The notes below the pieces were generated by a model. The model ran no database searches, was not told the DNA's origin, and worked only from the letters and a program-made list of their open reading frames with translations. From Gracilaria gracilis (lineage: Eukaryota; Rhodophyta; Florideophyceae; Gracilariales; Gracilariaceae): a stretch of DNA of 64,000 nucleotides. How positions within the stretch are numbered: the stretch's first letter is position 1; every line of letters starts with the position of its first letter. Where the stretch lies: positions 186,001-250,000 of the forward strand of contig JARGSG010000196.1 in NCBI GenBank assembly GCA_030374805.1. Reading direction: 5' to 3'. The position numbers and the translations under genes are program-made. Shown here one piece after another: positions 42,049 through 54,023 of this stretch.

Positions 42049-42435
42049 TTACGAGGCAGGGCCTCCAGGTCCGCCATTGCCAGCCACGGCAGTGTTCTGG
42101 AAGGAGCCAGAGATGCTTCCCTTTCCGTTGACGGTGCCGGCGGCGCCATTGGCCACGTTGCCGCTGAAGATACCGGTTCCGCCGGAGATGATGCCCTTGT
42201 TGAAGACGTCGCCAGAGCCGTCGACACCGGGTCCGCCGATGCCGCCGGTGACGATGGCGCCGATGGCTTCGGCGTCGCCTCCGGCGCCGCCTGGCCCGCC
42301 GATGGCGACGCCCTTGTCAATGATGACGACCGGGATGACCGGGATCTTGGGCACCTTGCGGCCCTTGATCGGGTGGACGACTGGGGCGGCGAGGGCGCTG
42401 CAGAGCAGAGCGGCGAGAACGAAGACGATCTTCAT
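42049..42435 (-). CDS. Small secreted glycine-rich protein
   Basis: A 128-residue protein with a clear signal peptide (MKIVFVLAALLCSALAA, cleavage expected before PVVHP). A short basic/valine segment (KGRKVPKIPVIPVVIIDKG) follows, then a Gly/Ala/Ser-rich mature part with repeated GG-x-GG turns (GGPGGAGGDAEAIG, TGGIGGPGVDGSG, NGGPGGPAS). No cysteine lies in the mature part. I prefer ATG 42433-42435 over the longer in-frame start, because it creates the signal peptide and sits about 110 bp below a TATA box. Codon use is GC-rich and regular. It is probably an extracellular or cell-wall protein; the function is unknown and I recognise no family. Confidence 0.75.
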   Translation of the reverse strand: MKIVFVLAALLCSALAAPVVHPIKGRKVPKIPVIPVVIIDKGVAIGGPGGAGGDAEAIGAIVTGGIGGPGVDGSGDVFNKGIISGGTGIFSGNVANGAAGTVNGKGSISGSFQNTAVAGNGGPGGPAS

Positions 42436-42545
42436 AGCAGATTGGGATGGGTTGAAAACAAATAGAGTGCGGGATAGGCAGATGTGGGTGATTGATGGGA
42501 GTGGTGAGGTAGAGCGGGTTGGAACGATGCGATGTAGGGGGAAAG

Positions 42546-42555
42546 CTTTTATAGT
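42546..42555 (-). promoter_or_regulatory. TATA box of the secreted-protein gene
   Basis: On the minus strand CACTATAAAAGC lies about 113 bp upstream of the ATG at 42435. A start site about 25-30 bp downstream would give a 5' leader of roughly 85 bases. No competing TATA-like element was seen closer to the start codon. Confidence 0.6.
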
Positions 42556-42649
42556 GTTTTGGAGAGGAGTTGGAGTTGGGGGGTGGGAGATGATTTTGGG
42601 ATTGCGTAGACGCTGGCGGTTGCGACTGGCTGGCGGGTGAGATATGTAT

Positions 42650-43500
42650 GTGGGCGGTGTGTAAGCTGTGCTACAGCAGGCGGGATGTGAGAGTGGGTGT
42701 TGTTGTAAAAGCGCAGTGCGATGTTGAGTTTGGCGGCGCAGCAGCAGCGCTTTGAGCGCTGTCTTCAAGACGATTATTAGTTTTGAGCGGCGGCGCCGGG
42801 GCGCCACGCCAATGGAAGCGGCGCGCGCGCACGTTGGTGTAAAGAACGCTGCGTGCGCACGCGATTTTGCGAGCAGCGGCGGCGGCTGCCGTCTGTGGCG
42901 GCGGGCGCAAATTAAGCGCGACGGCGGCGCTGCCGACCGCTTGCCGTTGCACAGCGGCGCTTGTTTATTACTGCGTCAGTGCTGGTGGCGGTGGGTGCAT
43001 TTTGTTTTATACGCAGCGTTGTTGACCGTTGCCCAACCGTTGCGCGCGCGCGCGCGAGACCACTGTGGTCAGACCACAGCACAGTCTCGGCGGCTCGCTG
43101 ACGCGACGCCAGATGCGTGCCGCGCATCGTTTCCGCGCGCCCATTGGGCGCGTGCGCCGCTTGCTTGCGCCGCGCGCCGCCGCTGCCGGAAAGCGGCGCT
43201 GACACACGGCGCCAGATAGATGCGCGCAAGCGATGCAAATTCAGCGGCGCCGTATATATACCAGTACATGCGTGTATGCACGAAGTAACGCGTGTGATGA
43301 ACGCTTGGCAGCCATGCAAACTAAACTGTATCTACCGTTGGTTACCATTGGTTGCCATTGGTACCAACGGTAACCTCACCATCTCTCCGTGCTCTTGCCT
43401 TATGATCAACGTCGTCTCCAACTACACGGAACCTTTTATGTCTGAGAACACAAGCATAACTTAACTTACAACAACCAATCGCTGCTACACGTACCGTGTA
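42650..43500. other. GC-rich intergenic region with Z-DNA-type tract
   Basis: Very GC-rich, CpG-dense DNA containing a 16-bp alternating TGCGCGCGCGCGCGCG tract (43041-43056) and a GACCACTGTGGTC palindrome just after it. Frames of 60-155 codons appear on both strands through composition, and none has a recognised domain. It lies upstream of the secreted-protein gene and may serve as its distal promoter. Confidence 0.45.
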
Positions 43501-43515
43501 TGATACCGTTGCTTG

Positions 43516-43684
43516 AACCGCATCAACTCTTAGAACAGCCTCCACCTTGCTTGTCATGCCCGGCGCCTCATATCGCCAATGGCGATGAGGCCAATGGCGA
43601 TGAGGCGTCATCGCCAATGGCCTCATCGATGAGGCGTCGGGCATGTCAAGCAACGGGGAGGCTGTTCCAAGAGTTGATGCGGTT
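43516..43684. repeat. 170-bp foldback hairpin
   Basis: The left arm runs from AACCGCATCAACTCTT through AACAGCCTCC and TCATGCCCGGCGCCTCAT. The right arm is its reverse complement, ending in GAGTTGATGCGGTT. The arms are about 80 bp with few mismatches and one small insertion. The core (43584-43603 against 43608-43627) pairs 19 of 20 bases around GGCG. The loop region repeats CCAATGGCGATGAGG. As RNA this would be a long stable hairpin, so it is either a tiny foldback element or a small-RNA precursor. Confidence 0.75.
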
Positions 43685-44457
43685 GGCGATTCACCAACCA
43701 ACTGTCCAACAATTCCCCACAGAATAATCACGCCACGGTGTGGCGCCCACACCCTGTCACACCCGAGTCAGCACCCAGCCCTCAACAAAATCACGCCAAT
43801 CTCCTAACTTTACGGTTGGTACCTGTCACTCCACCACCACCAATCAAGTCCCCAACCCCGAATCACAATCTCTCAATGCTTCACTCCTCTTCAACCGCCC
43901 TCCTGCGTACAAATTCCACCTGCAACCTCACCCACGCATCATTCATTGCGCAACTGATTCAAAACACGCTCGCGACCTGTATTGAATCGCCTCACCCATC
44001 TAGTCACACGCTTTCAGCTCATCCACAACCAACGCCTCTCGCCGTCGCCTTCATCACCATCCGACAGTATACAACTTTACTATCGATGTTATTATGCTGC
44101 CACATTGGTTCGCAAACCTGCTTATACAGTACCATGTGGCCATGCCAATGGCACCCATTCATGCCGGCTTTCAGCAACCCAACCTGCCGCTTTGATTCTG
44201 TAGCGATGCGTCTTAACCTTGTGCTCTTCTGAAACAACGTTAACTTTCATAGCGGCACGTGCCTCACTCTATTTGTACGCCTTTTACAACAAACGTTTGG
44301 ATGCAGAGCACTTGTCGCGACTAACCCAGTCGACCGAACGAACATGTACCACGGTACTATCTCCGTCATTCCCGACTCCGACCTACACAACCCTGCCATT
44401 CACCGCCACTCTTATAGCGATGATCAATGTAACGTCCACACGTGTGTTCCTAGCCCT

Positions 44458-44518
44458 TCCTCTCTGTCTCTTCTTCAGGCCTGTCTCTTTTTCAGGCCTG
44501 TCTCTTCTTCAGGCCTAA
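44458..44518 (+). repeat. Short tandem repeat, three 18-19 bp units
   Basis: The unit CTGTCTCTTCTTCAGGC occurs three times in a row with one C/T difference. It has no coding meaning that I can support. Confidence 0.7.
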
Positions 44519-44640
44519 CGCAGTATCCTGACAAACGATCCGCATATGACCCAGATCTATCTAGATAGAGAGGTTGTTATACCTCTTGACTTTTGAGTCT
44601 GATGTGGCACCACACTATGTGAGCGAACACTCCCGATGCA

Positions 44641-44669
44641 GATCATACTGCTGAGTCAGCAGTATGATC
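44641..44669. repeat. Perfect 14-bp inverted repeat
   Basis: GATCATACTGCTGA and TCAGCAGTATGATC flank a single G, a cruciform-prone palindrome. The rest of 43700-45420 shows no gene that I recognise. A C-rich run at 45231-45247 could form a G-quadruplex on the minus strand. Confidence 0.7.
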
Positions 44670-45471
44670 AGCAGTGCTGACGAGTCTACCTCGCACCAGG
44701 CACTCTCATCGCCCGAGGCTGATCAATGGTTGGATGCAGCAGTGCGAACTTCGAAACGCATGGGGGGACAAGTACACGTGTAGCGCTATACGTAGAAACC
44801 GCACGTTTGGGCAAAATGAAACGCTTTCTCGTCACTTTTCACCCTCTTTAGAGCAGGAAGAGGCCTACTCCATTTTTCCCTACATATGTGAATACTTTTT
44901 GAGAACATTGTAGGAGAAATGTCGATTTTATATTAAAATTTTTGGATGGAACAGTTCCCTGCTCTCGAATCGAGTTCCAGTGCAAAATGTCATTAAATGA
45001 ATCAAAAAGTTTTTGCAATAAACCTTTTTTTTCCGAACCTCCCTGAACACTTGTAGCCGCTGTCTCAAAACTGCGGAGCCAGCTTGGGAGTACTGTACTG
45101 TTGGTACCGTGTACACGTACAAGTTCAGTATCCCTACACTTACGTTGTCAGCAGTCAACAGACGCCAGTCGTTGGCAAACCCAGTGCCCTCGCATGGCCC
45201 CGTTTCATGGCGCCACAGAGAAAACAATTAACCCCCCACCCCCCCACTTCCCGTCCATAAACCTTTGCACCAAAATGGAACTGAACTGGCCATGTTGCGG
45301 ACAAGCTCAGGAAGCTTGGACATCTTTTTCGTACAAGAATGAGCGCCAATGTCATGAATCAAGGACAGCTAATGTTTTGAGTTGCAAGTGATGCAGCGAG
45401 AGAGGCATATCGGGTTTACAAACTACGTTTCACCGCTACACAAGGAAGCTTCCTCCATGACAAGCAGAGCG

Positions 45472-46398
45472 TTAGCGAAATAGAACTTGTTCCTTCGTAA
45501 GATGAACTCTGGTACCTTCAGCCTCCGCAATTGAGTCCTCTTCCAAATCCACATTGAAATGGGACACTGTACATTCTGGTAAAGACGACAAATCGTATGG
45601 CTGTGGGCGCTGCTCCAGGGAGTCCTTGAAGCGTTTCCAAACCTCCGACGCACGATCCAGGCTCTGGTTCCTCTTCCCATTCAAGCTTTTCACATCTTTC
45701 TCCGTGATGCGTTTGTTAATATCCCAGATCCTAAAACGACACATTTCATAACAACAGCCAATATCCACCTTCTGCAGCTTGGGCGCAGACAGAATCTCAA
45801 GCTGCCCCGTCCCGTCTGACCGCGTCAAGACAAACAACGTACAATTCGGTAACACCATGTGATTGGGGCCGTCCGCATACCACATCTTGTGAGACAGGAA
45901 GCACTCTAGCTTGGGGCACTTGGTGAGGCTGAGCCCCAAGTCAGAACGACTATCCAGTCAACAATAGTCAATGCTCAACTCCCTCAGTTCCGGCAGCGCC
46001 AAGTCCAGAATCACCTCTTCACTTCTCGGGCCCATCGGATTAGAGATGTGCAGCGTCTCGAGCGCCGGCGCGTGCGACGCGGAGAAGGCAATGGCGGTCA
46101 TACGTACGCAGCTGAGGTTGAGGCGCTTGAGGTGGGGCATCTCGCCCGCGCGGCAGAAGTTGAGCACGGGGCAGGACTCGATGCCATCGTTGGAGATGGT
46201 GAGCGTGCGGATTTTGGAGTGGTGCTGCGCGATGAAGTCGACGAGCTGCCGCTGCGTCGGGGCGGAGTTGGAGCGCCAGATGGCGTCGCCGGAGGACTTG
46301 ACGAAGAAGCCGGTGTCCAAGTCGGAGAGAACTGCGGATGCGGAGAAAAAAAAGCGGGTGAGGACGGCTCTGGTGTCCAGAACGGCCCTGGACACCAC
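45472..46398 (-). pseudogene. Leucine-rich-repeat protein, one in-frame TGA
   Basis: A single minus-strand frame of 309 codons from ATG 46398 to the stop at 45472 contains one TGA at 45958-45960. Leucine-rich repeats are clear on both sides: IRTLTISNDGIESCPVL, MPHLKRLNLSCVRM, APALETLHISNPM, LPELRELSIDYC, then after the stop LSLTKCPKLECFLS and APKLQKVDIGCC. The layout resembles the LRR part of F-box/LRR proteins, but no F-box is visible. A polypyrimidine-AG acceptor (minus strand, around 46350-46327, ending CCGCAG) suggests that the first codons may belong to an intron and that an upstream exon exists. With only one stop in a well-kept frame it may be a young pseudogene, an allele or a sequence error. 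Confidence 0.55.
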
Positions 46399-46753
46399 AA
46401 CCTGAAGAAGTTGGGTCGCCGCTGCGCGTTTTGGCTATTTAGCGGCGTTTCGATTGGCTCCACTCGCGCCAAAAAAAAGATAGGGAGGTTAGCGCTTAGA
46501 TACCCTTGGTATGTATACTACTGTGCTTGTTGATGCCTGCCGTTGCCGCACGTGTTTGCGTTACGTCAGACTGTACGTTCGGGTGTCCGCTTTCGCGCCA
46601 AAACAAAGATCTCAGAGGTAGGAGTCGGCGGAGGGGTTGGGGGGTGGCCGGTGCGGGAAAAAAGCGGCGCTCACGGGGTCGTGAGCGTCGCTAACTACAA
46701 AGCGGCAATCGCAATTCGCCCCCTCGCCGCAATTGTTCAGCAGCGAGCTGCGA

Positions 46754-46793
46754 GAGGGTTGCGAAAATTTTTCGAAAATTTTTCGCAACCCTC
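46754..46793. repeat. 40-bp palindrome
   Basis: GAGGGTTGCGAAAATTTTTC is followed by the near reverse complement GAAAATTTTTCGCAACCCTC. It is an almost perfect hairpin in GC-changing DNA about 0.4 kb upstream of the LRR gene. Between here and 47351 I see no gene, only further short GC hairpins (CGGCCTTCGGCCG near 46911). Confidence 0.65.
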
Positions 46794-47736
46794 AAAAAGG
46801 TTTGTAATGAAAATACTAAATTCTGCACATGACAATATACTCATGTTGACGAAAGATCACATGTGCGACATAAAAAATGTGTCTTATATTTATATTTGGT
46901 CACAAGAGAAGCGGCCTTCGGCCGAAAGCGGCGCTTTGCGCTGAGGGCAATCAAACCTGTAGATTTTCGAGGACACGCAATGGATTTATTTGAACCATTT
47001 CTGTATGCGTCGTTGCGCAAAATGCTCTTCAACAGAGTGATCGGCCGTCGTCGCTTTGCGGCGCAGAGAGTGATCGCTCAATTTTGCTTTTGCCTTAGCA
47101 TCTTGCACAACGTTTTTGTTACAGTAAACCCTTGTTAGAAGGATGCGGAGCATAGAAAGCACCCGCATCTTTCTAAGGTGGCAAGGGATAAAACGACGGA
47201 AGTCTCTACATAGGCTAGCACGGAGTATCGAGCTCCTACTAAGCTCCAAAAAAGTAACGTTATACGAGACTAAATCATATTAGAAATACGTCGATTTCGT
47301 AGCAAAATTTGCTTTTTTTTAAAACTAGTACACTTTGACGGTTACCTTTAACCCTTTTGAGACGCGAAATTCTTATGTCTACTGAGCTAGACATAAGAAG
47401 AGCCAACCAGATGTTGAGGAAAAACTCAAAACAGAATGCTTCATGATGGCTTCATGATGTAGCTGTAGAACAACTTGTACACGTGGAGATGAGGGTTTCA
47501 ATAAAACGTTGCAATCCACACTTTCTTATGTGTATCCTACTAGACATAAGCAAAATTGACACTTGGCAAACTAAAAGCCAATTGATATAGTGTCATAGTG
47601 TTTGACCCAGGGGCGTATTTGTGACTACAATTTTCTTGTAGTTTGGAGTCAAAAAGTCACGCAGTTTTGCCAAAAGTTAAGACAAAAGTAGTCGAAATAT
47701 AGCCCCAAGACATATGTCGTATGTTCCGGGGATACT

Positions 47737-48935
47737 TTATTCCGTAGGTAGGTGATAGTTCTCTAGCATCTTTTGGGCAACCTTTAAAACCGTTTTACAA
47801 AACGCCGAAGCGCGGGGATGCAATGAGCTGTTCTGAAGAGCCTGACATGTTTTTATTTCAGACATCACAAATGCTTTTATAATTTTTGTCATTTCCAACG
47901 TTCCAAACAGCAGCAACTGCCTTTGTCGTCTTTTAGTGCCTCCAAGGTCACTGAAGAGAGGTTCTGCCGGTTCAAATGAACCCTGTGCAGATAGTGCTGC
48001 TCTTGCAATTCTGTTACACGGCACAGGGCTGATCAGACCCGCACGCTCGTTTGCACATTTTCAGAACTTCAACGCTATTCCGAGAAGTCTTCTTCCATTG
48101 CGCTGCAACTTTGTGTATAGTTCCTTGTAAAACAAACTAGAAACAACATTCAATTTCTCTCCATGGTTCACTAAAGAGTTATCCAATTCTATCGCTTCCC
48201 GCACAACTGCGCTGCAATAATTGTTCTGTATGCTTCTTTGTCGCCTTCATCGCCATCTAAAAAGTCAAATTCACATTCATTGACGTCCAGAAGGGCGGCA
48301 ATATGATAAAGCAGCACCCTTTTTGACTCTCTTATACCCGGTGGTGGAGTATAGGCGTACTCGTCTCATTTACTCTCTTCATTGTAGTCGCCATTAGACG
48401 GGCACCACGCAGCTTCATAAAAATCAACAGGTTGCCATAGTAGACCTAATCGTGCTTTTATTCTATCTGCTAAGGTGACGGCCAATTTCCTTGCCTGATA
48501 GTGAATCAGTTTGGTCTTCCGTGCTTCGTCTTTTTCCTTGTCTGCTAATGCGGAAATAACACGAACTGGAAAGGCACAATTTGAAGAAAGATCGGCATCA
48601 TTATCGAAATCAGGATCCAGGAAGGGCCCCTCCTCCTGATGCCCAAAGACTGTCATTCTACCGGCCATGATATTAAGAGTCTCAAACAATTCTCTTAACA
48701 GCAGTAGCGTTCGTGAAAGCGGAACCTTCTTATCCGCTTCTAGCTCTCGGGCTACACGCCTTACCTCACCCAGTACAATTATATATTCCGCAAGGGTATT
48801 CTGTTGCTCAGTAGTTAAATGCAGAAGTACGTCTCTTCCAATGTTAAGCTCCGAAGAAACAGAGAGAATATTGTTCATTCTCGTGAAGTAAGTCCGCATA
48901 GCTCCAAGTTTAGAGTGCCATCGTGTAGGGATGTC
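47737..48935 (-). pseudogene. hAT transposase, C-terminal part
   Basis: The part directly adjoining the retroelement reads IPTRWHSKLGAMRTYFTRMN; T-RW-S is the conserved hAT motif after the catalytic region. A helical domain follows (VRRVARELEADKKVPLSRTL). At the end lies the C-terminal dimerisation-type box EPAEPLFSDLGGTKRRQR, equivalent to the ER-x-FS-x-G segment of hAT proteins. The frame is interrupted between about 48365 and 48025. It was continuous with the 54415-55448 part before the gypsy element inserted. Confidence 0.75.
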
Positions 48936-49326
48936 TAATGATCAGATTTGAGATTGCTCGTTGAATCTACAGAATGACGCAGTGCGGGCGGTTTCGGCTT
49001 CTTTCCTGCAAGAGATTGAGACAGCAAAAAGAAATGGCACACCCACCGGCTTGCTCTTGCCCCGGACCTGGGTTCTTCCCGAAATTGGGAAGCGTTTATG
49101 TAGCCCCTCGCCCAGCCAGTTAGTTGCTGACTTGACCAGAACGAAGAATTGTGATTACATAACAGACTATCAATTCACGGAGCAATACACGCCATCGATC
49201 CTTCAGCCAGTTGCGCAAGACATGTATTGATAGCGTTCACGATAGCACAACGCGTGTCTGCCGCTGAAGTCATACAGCGCACATTTGCGTATTAAACGCA
49301 CCAACGGTGCTTTAGAATACACATCA
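48936..49326 (-). repeat. Gypsy element LTR, left copy (3' LTR)
   Basis: 391 bp, ending ...CATCA on the plus strand next to the internal region. The other end carries the inverted TGATG-type terminus in slightly altered form. It is nearly identical to 54024-54414. Confidence 0.9.
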
Positions 49327-52300
49327 GCGCCTCGTTATTGTCAAAGTGAAAACTGAAGACAGTAACCTAGATTGAAGCAGCGATGGGGCGTTGACGTTGC
49401 GTTCCAGTCTTTGAAACGTCTGTCAGATACTCTTTGACGAGAAGTGGAACATCATCACGTAGCAAAGTAAGCGTGACCCAATCGGTCTCCTCTCTCGAAA
49501 AACCGCGCCATTTCACAAGTAGTTGAATCTTGCCGTGCTTACGCCTTATACCTTCGAAACGATCCACACCCAATAGCTCGCCCTGTTGATAAGAGAGATA
49601 GTTTAAAAGCTCTTCTGTGATTCCAAACTTCTTGTTACGGAAAAACTTCAGTCGTCTCCCGTGGACCTCTTGTTTAGTTCCGTCCAGCAAAGATTCAATC
49701 AGAAAAATGTATTCCGAACGGCATTCGATAAAGCGATAAGGTCCAATCCATTTCAAAGCGGGCTTTAGAGAGACTTCACGTTGCAATACACCACGTAAGA
49801 CAAAATGGCCAACACCAAAGTTGATTGCGCGCATGTTTGTCTTGCGGTTGTGCGACTCAACTGCTTGTCGGCGTTTCTTCGTTGCACGAATTGAAACGTC
49901 CTTTTGCATGCCTTCTAGGGCTTTCTGTGCAGCGTTGATGCTTTTGAGTTGCTTTGCACGAATTTCGTCGATATTGAACACTTGAATCTTCTTCCCGACT
50001 TTTCTCGTCACAGCAGCGAGCGGAGTATCTTGTTTATGACCGATAAACACCGTCAGAGGGCAGCGCTTTCCAAGTAGGTCGAGGATAGAATTGTTCAGAG
50101 CTGACTGAACCACAGGCATCACGCTTGGCCAGCAGTTTTGCGGTAACTGATACTCCGAAAGTAGTGCACGTACAGCACGTAGCAATTCGCGACACACGAC
50201 TTCGACAGTTACATTAGACCAGAGGCAATACGCTAAAGTAAAATAGTGAGAAGACTTAGTGCTCTCCTTGAGAAGCCGAACGACTTCGTTCCTAAAAGGC
50301 GATCCCCGGTCAGATACCCACTGGTTAACAACACCAAAGGCGGCGAACCATTTGATGAGAGTTTCGGAAACAACTTCAGCTGTAGTTTCCTTTGTAGGCA
50401 CGAGCGAAACGTATCCGCTGTGGTCGTCTTTGACCACCAACACATACAGAAACCCATTTTCTGCTGGAGAATATAACAGAAATCAAAATGAAGTAACTCA
50501 TTCATCTGATCGGAGTGCAAGGCGTGACCAAGAGGGCGCGGTACAAGTTTGGCCGGATCTGTACAAAGGCAGTGTAGACAAGTCCCTACAAACGATTTCA
50601 CATCTTCGTCCATGTTTTTCCAGTAAAAATACGCCTTTGTTGTTGCCAGCGTCACGTTGAAGCTTCTGTGTCCGCCTTGGCCAGTGTGAGCGGCTATCAC
50701 AACCCGCAATTTCATCAACGAAGAGTCTAAAGGGAGCCACATTATATCTCTATCGTTGCGGATACCATCAGGAGTTTTAGAGATATTCTTGGGAGGTTCT
50801 TCGATGGTTTCGGACTGAGCCTTCTTAATATCTTCTATATTGGGCTAGTCTAATTTGGTGTTAGTACCGGGATCTATAGGTGCGACCATGAGAGCCTTTA
50901 CCCGAAGAACCTTCACAGCGTGGACGTGGCGAGACGGGGTGACAGCCCAGCGCGTAAGCATGTCGGCCCAAACGTTTTGTTCACCGGGCAGGTGCTCTAC
51001 GACGTATTTAAACGCGCTTAGCTTGAGAGCCCATCGCATGAGCTTGCTCGCGGTTTGGTTTGAGATACCGGGGTTTCTCCCATATAGATCATACAGATAC
51101 ACAAGGTTAGCGTGGTCCGTAAAGATTGTCACTTCATGCCCGTAGACGAGATAATCGAGGCGAAACATCCCTTCTATGATAGCAAACCCCTCCTTCTCTG
51201 GTACCGACCAGTTGGCAGCTGATCCAGAGAATGAACCTGACAGGAAACAAAGCGGCTCATGCGATTGATGCTCGATCGCCTTCGATCGGTCGTCCAATGG
51301 TATCTGGGTGAGTATTGCGGACCAGTGTGTGTCTGAAGCATCCGTGAATAGACATAATTGATGATTCTTCTTTGAATGAGCAAGCTCAACCGATGCAGCT
51401 AATTGCTGTTTGATGTCCGCAAACGCGGCATCATGTTCGGCGCCCCATGAGCTGGAGAGGGAGAGATTTCGTAGAGATCGTTTGATTCTCTTTCCCGCCT
51501 TCGCATAACAGGCCTCAAGTAGTTGATGTGACGGGGCTATACGTTTAGAGTATGATGGAATTGAATTTCGCATCCAGTTTGTCGCGCAAACAAACTGTCG
51601 TAACTCGTGTGCCATAGTGGGTATTGTCATCGCAATGAGTGAATCGTAGTGGTGAGGGTGGTACTGCACCACATCAGCGGTGATGAGGCGTCCGCAGAAT
51701 TGAACCTGGCGTGCCAAGAGTGTGGTCTTCTCGGCATGGACTTTGAGACCAATGTCTCTACAAACTTTGAAAAAGGATTCGATGTTTCTTAACAGTTCTT
51801 CTTCGTCCCTTGCGTAGAACAAAAAAATCATCTATCCACTGCAGCATTCTTTCGACTCGTCCGTTGAATTTGTGAGAGAGTACTGCCTGAAAGTGGTTTC
51901 CAGAGTCACTCCCGCCTTGTAAAAGACGCTTGGAAGAGTAGACGCCGATTGGTGTTTGTATCGACATCATTTCTTGTGACTGTAGTGAGAGTGGTACTTG
52001 CCAATACCCGTGAGCGAGGTCCACCTTCCCGAAACAAGTGCTTCCGGCGATGTCTTGGAACTTTGATTCCAAGTGTGGCATCGCCGATTGAATTGGCACA
52101 CTTCTTGAGTTTGGACCACGAAGGTCAACAGTGAAGCGAAGCTTTGAAGACCCTGGTTTGAGAACGGCTACGGCCGGTGAAACCCAACGTGCAGAAGGAT
52201 TCTTGTAAATAGCTCCTACTGCTTCAAGCTCACGAACTGTTTGAATGATGAAATCCCGTTGTTGTGGCGCGTATCGCCGCTGAGGACATCTGTACGGTTT

Positions 52301-54023
52301 CGCGTTCTCCACTGGTGTTATGGCCAGTGGCGGAACGTTGACGGGAGGATCGGAGCCTAACTTGATACGAAACACATCGCGGTATTCAGTTAGCATATTC
52401 TCCAAATGAATAAGGGCAGCCGCTGAAATTCCGTTGCTCTCCGCTTCTTTAACGATGTTAGCTAGAGCTTGGTCGATGGACTCCCTACTATCCTCGCCAA
52501 CCCCTGCTGCCAGGCATTCGGGGAGTTCGATAGGGTCTTCGTCTGCGTTCTCGTATGATAAGCCACTGTACTTTGCGGCGGCGAGTTTAAAACTCCCCGG
52601 GTTGAGATCTTCAATGTGCCTGTCATGGATATCGTCTCTGACGCGGGCGAGATGATTCTCTAAATTATACCCGATAGAGTTAAGGAATGGGCGGCCCAAT
52701 AGTATCTCGTCCATAGGCTGGTCCACGACCAAGAATTCAACTCCACGTACACGCACAGGAATGTTTGAACCTGGGAGATAAATAGTGATAGTCAACTTGA
52801 CAGAGGGCGAAGCAGAAATCGTAAGGTCTTCATCGCTTTTGAACGCCCCTTCGAGAAAAATCGGTTTATCTAAACACTTCACAGGTACGGCAGACACTGC
52901 CGAAGTCACCTTAGAGAACACATTGAAATCGATTGCACTGAAGTCTGCGCCAGAATCACCAAGAACTGTATCAAACAATGAATCCTCTAGTGCAATGCGA
53001 AATCGGCCCGCATCGCCATCCGGATCTTGACGGGTCGTGTTGTCGTTGCGTTTGACAGTCTTCGCTCTCTTAGTGTCCTTTGTGGAGTAATGGTTTTCGA
53101 AGAGCTCTCTTTTACTTTCGGAGGATGTGACGGGGCAATCTTTAAGCCGATGCATCCCACTGCAGTCTGGGTTTAGACACGGCTCTGTCCACTCGGTCTC
53201 CTTTCGCTTTCCAGAACGTTGAGTGTCTTTTGGATGGCTATGCCCACCCTTTCTACCCATTTTGTTTGATTTCGGTGATGAGTTGGCCTTTCCCAAACGA
53301 TCTCCGAAAGAGCGTGATATGGGTTTGACGCGGGACATTGCTGTTTCAGTAAGAGAGACGTCGAGGGCCATGCTCGCGACTTCATTCTTGAAAAGTTTGA
53401 TATCCGCCAACTGATGTTTCTTCCAACCCCGGCGTAGCATTTTGATTCGTTCCTGCAAGACATCAGGTTGAAATTTGTTTACCAGACGATCGAGAATTTC
53501 TTTGCCATGTCCGGATCCTTCAAAACTTCGGAGGCGTTGTTTTGATCAAGAGCCGTTATAACTTCGATAATAAAATTAGCCACACCTCCAGCAGAATCCC
53601 CTTTGTTTGGCTTGAAAGATACTCCACGAAGTGTAGAGTCAATTCTCTCGGATAGGTCTTTAGGTGTAGACACAGAAGCATTTTCGAACCAGACCTTGAC
53701 AAATCAGGTGTAGTCTCTTCAACGGTGGAAGCACCTTCTATCTCACCCATCAAACACAGAGCGTGCAAAGTAGCGGAATCTATGCAATCCTTGACAGAAG
53801 CGACCGATAATTTTGAGCTCTGATGGGGATCTTTGTTAACGTCGGCGACTTTTTGATGGTACGCTGCGTAGGCGGTCTCGAATTTGATGAGAGAAGGTTG
53901 GTCAACAGTTTTCAAACATGGGGGCTGTATAACCGAAACGACTCCGTAGTTGGACGCGGCCATGATGTAAAATCCGGCTTGCAATACCCAACACTTTTAC
54001 TCTTCGAGAAGTTCAAAGCGCTT

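Noticed and set aside
42752-43219. 155-codon Arg/Ala-rich ORF
   Set aside because: It lies in extremely GC-rich DNA where long frames occur on both strands by composition; no domain or codon pattern supports it.
12335-46398. Reassigned stop codon (several genes with a single in-frame stop)
   Set aside because: All three stop codons are involved, and intact genes in the window use normal stops. Independent nonsense mutations are simpler.
46585-46605. E2F-like sites (TTTCGCGCCAAAA; also near 46464 and 35847)
   Set aside because: The motif is short and expected by chance in GC-rich DNA; no cell-cycle gene is adjacent.
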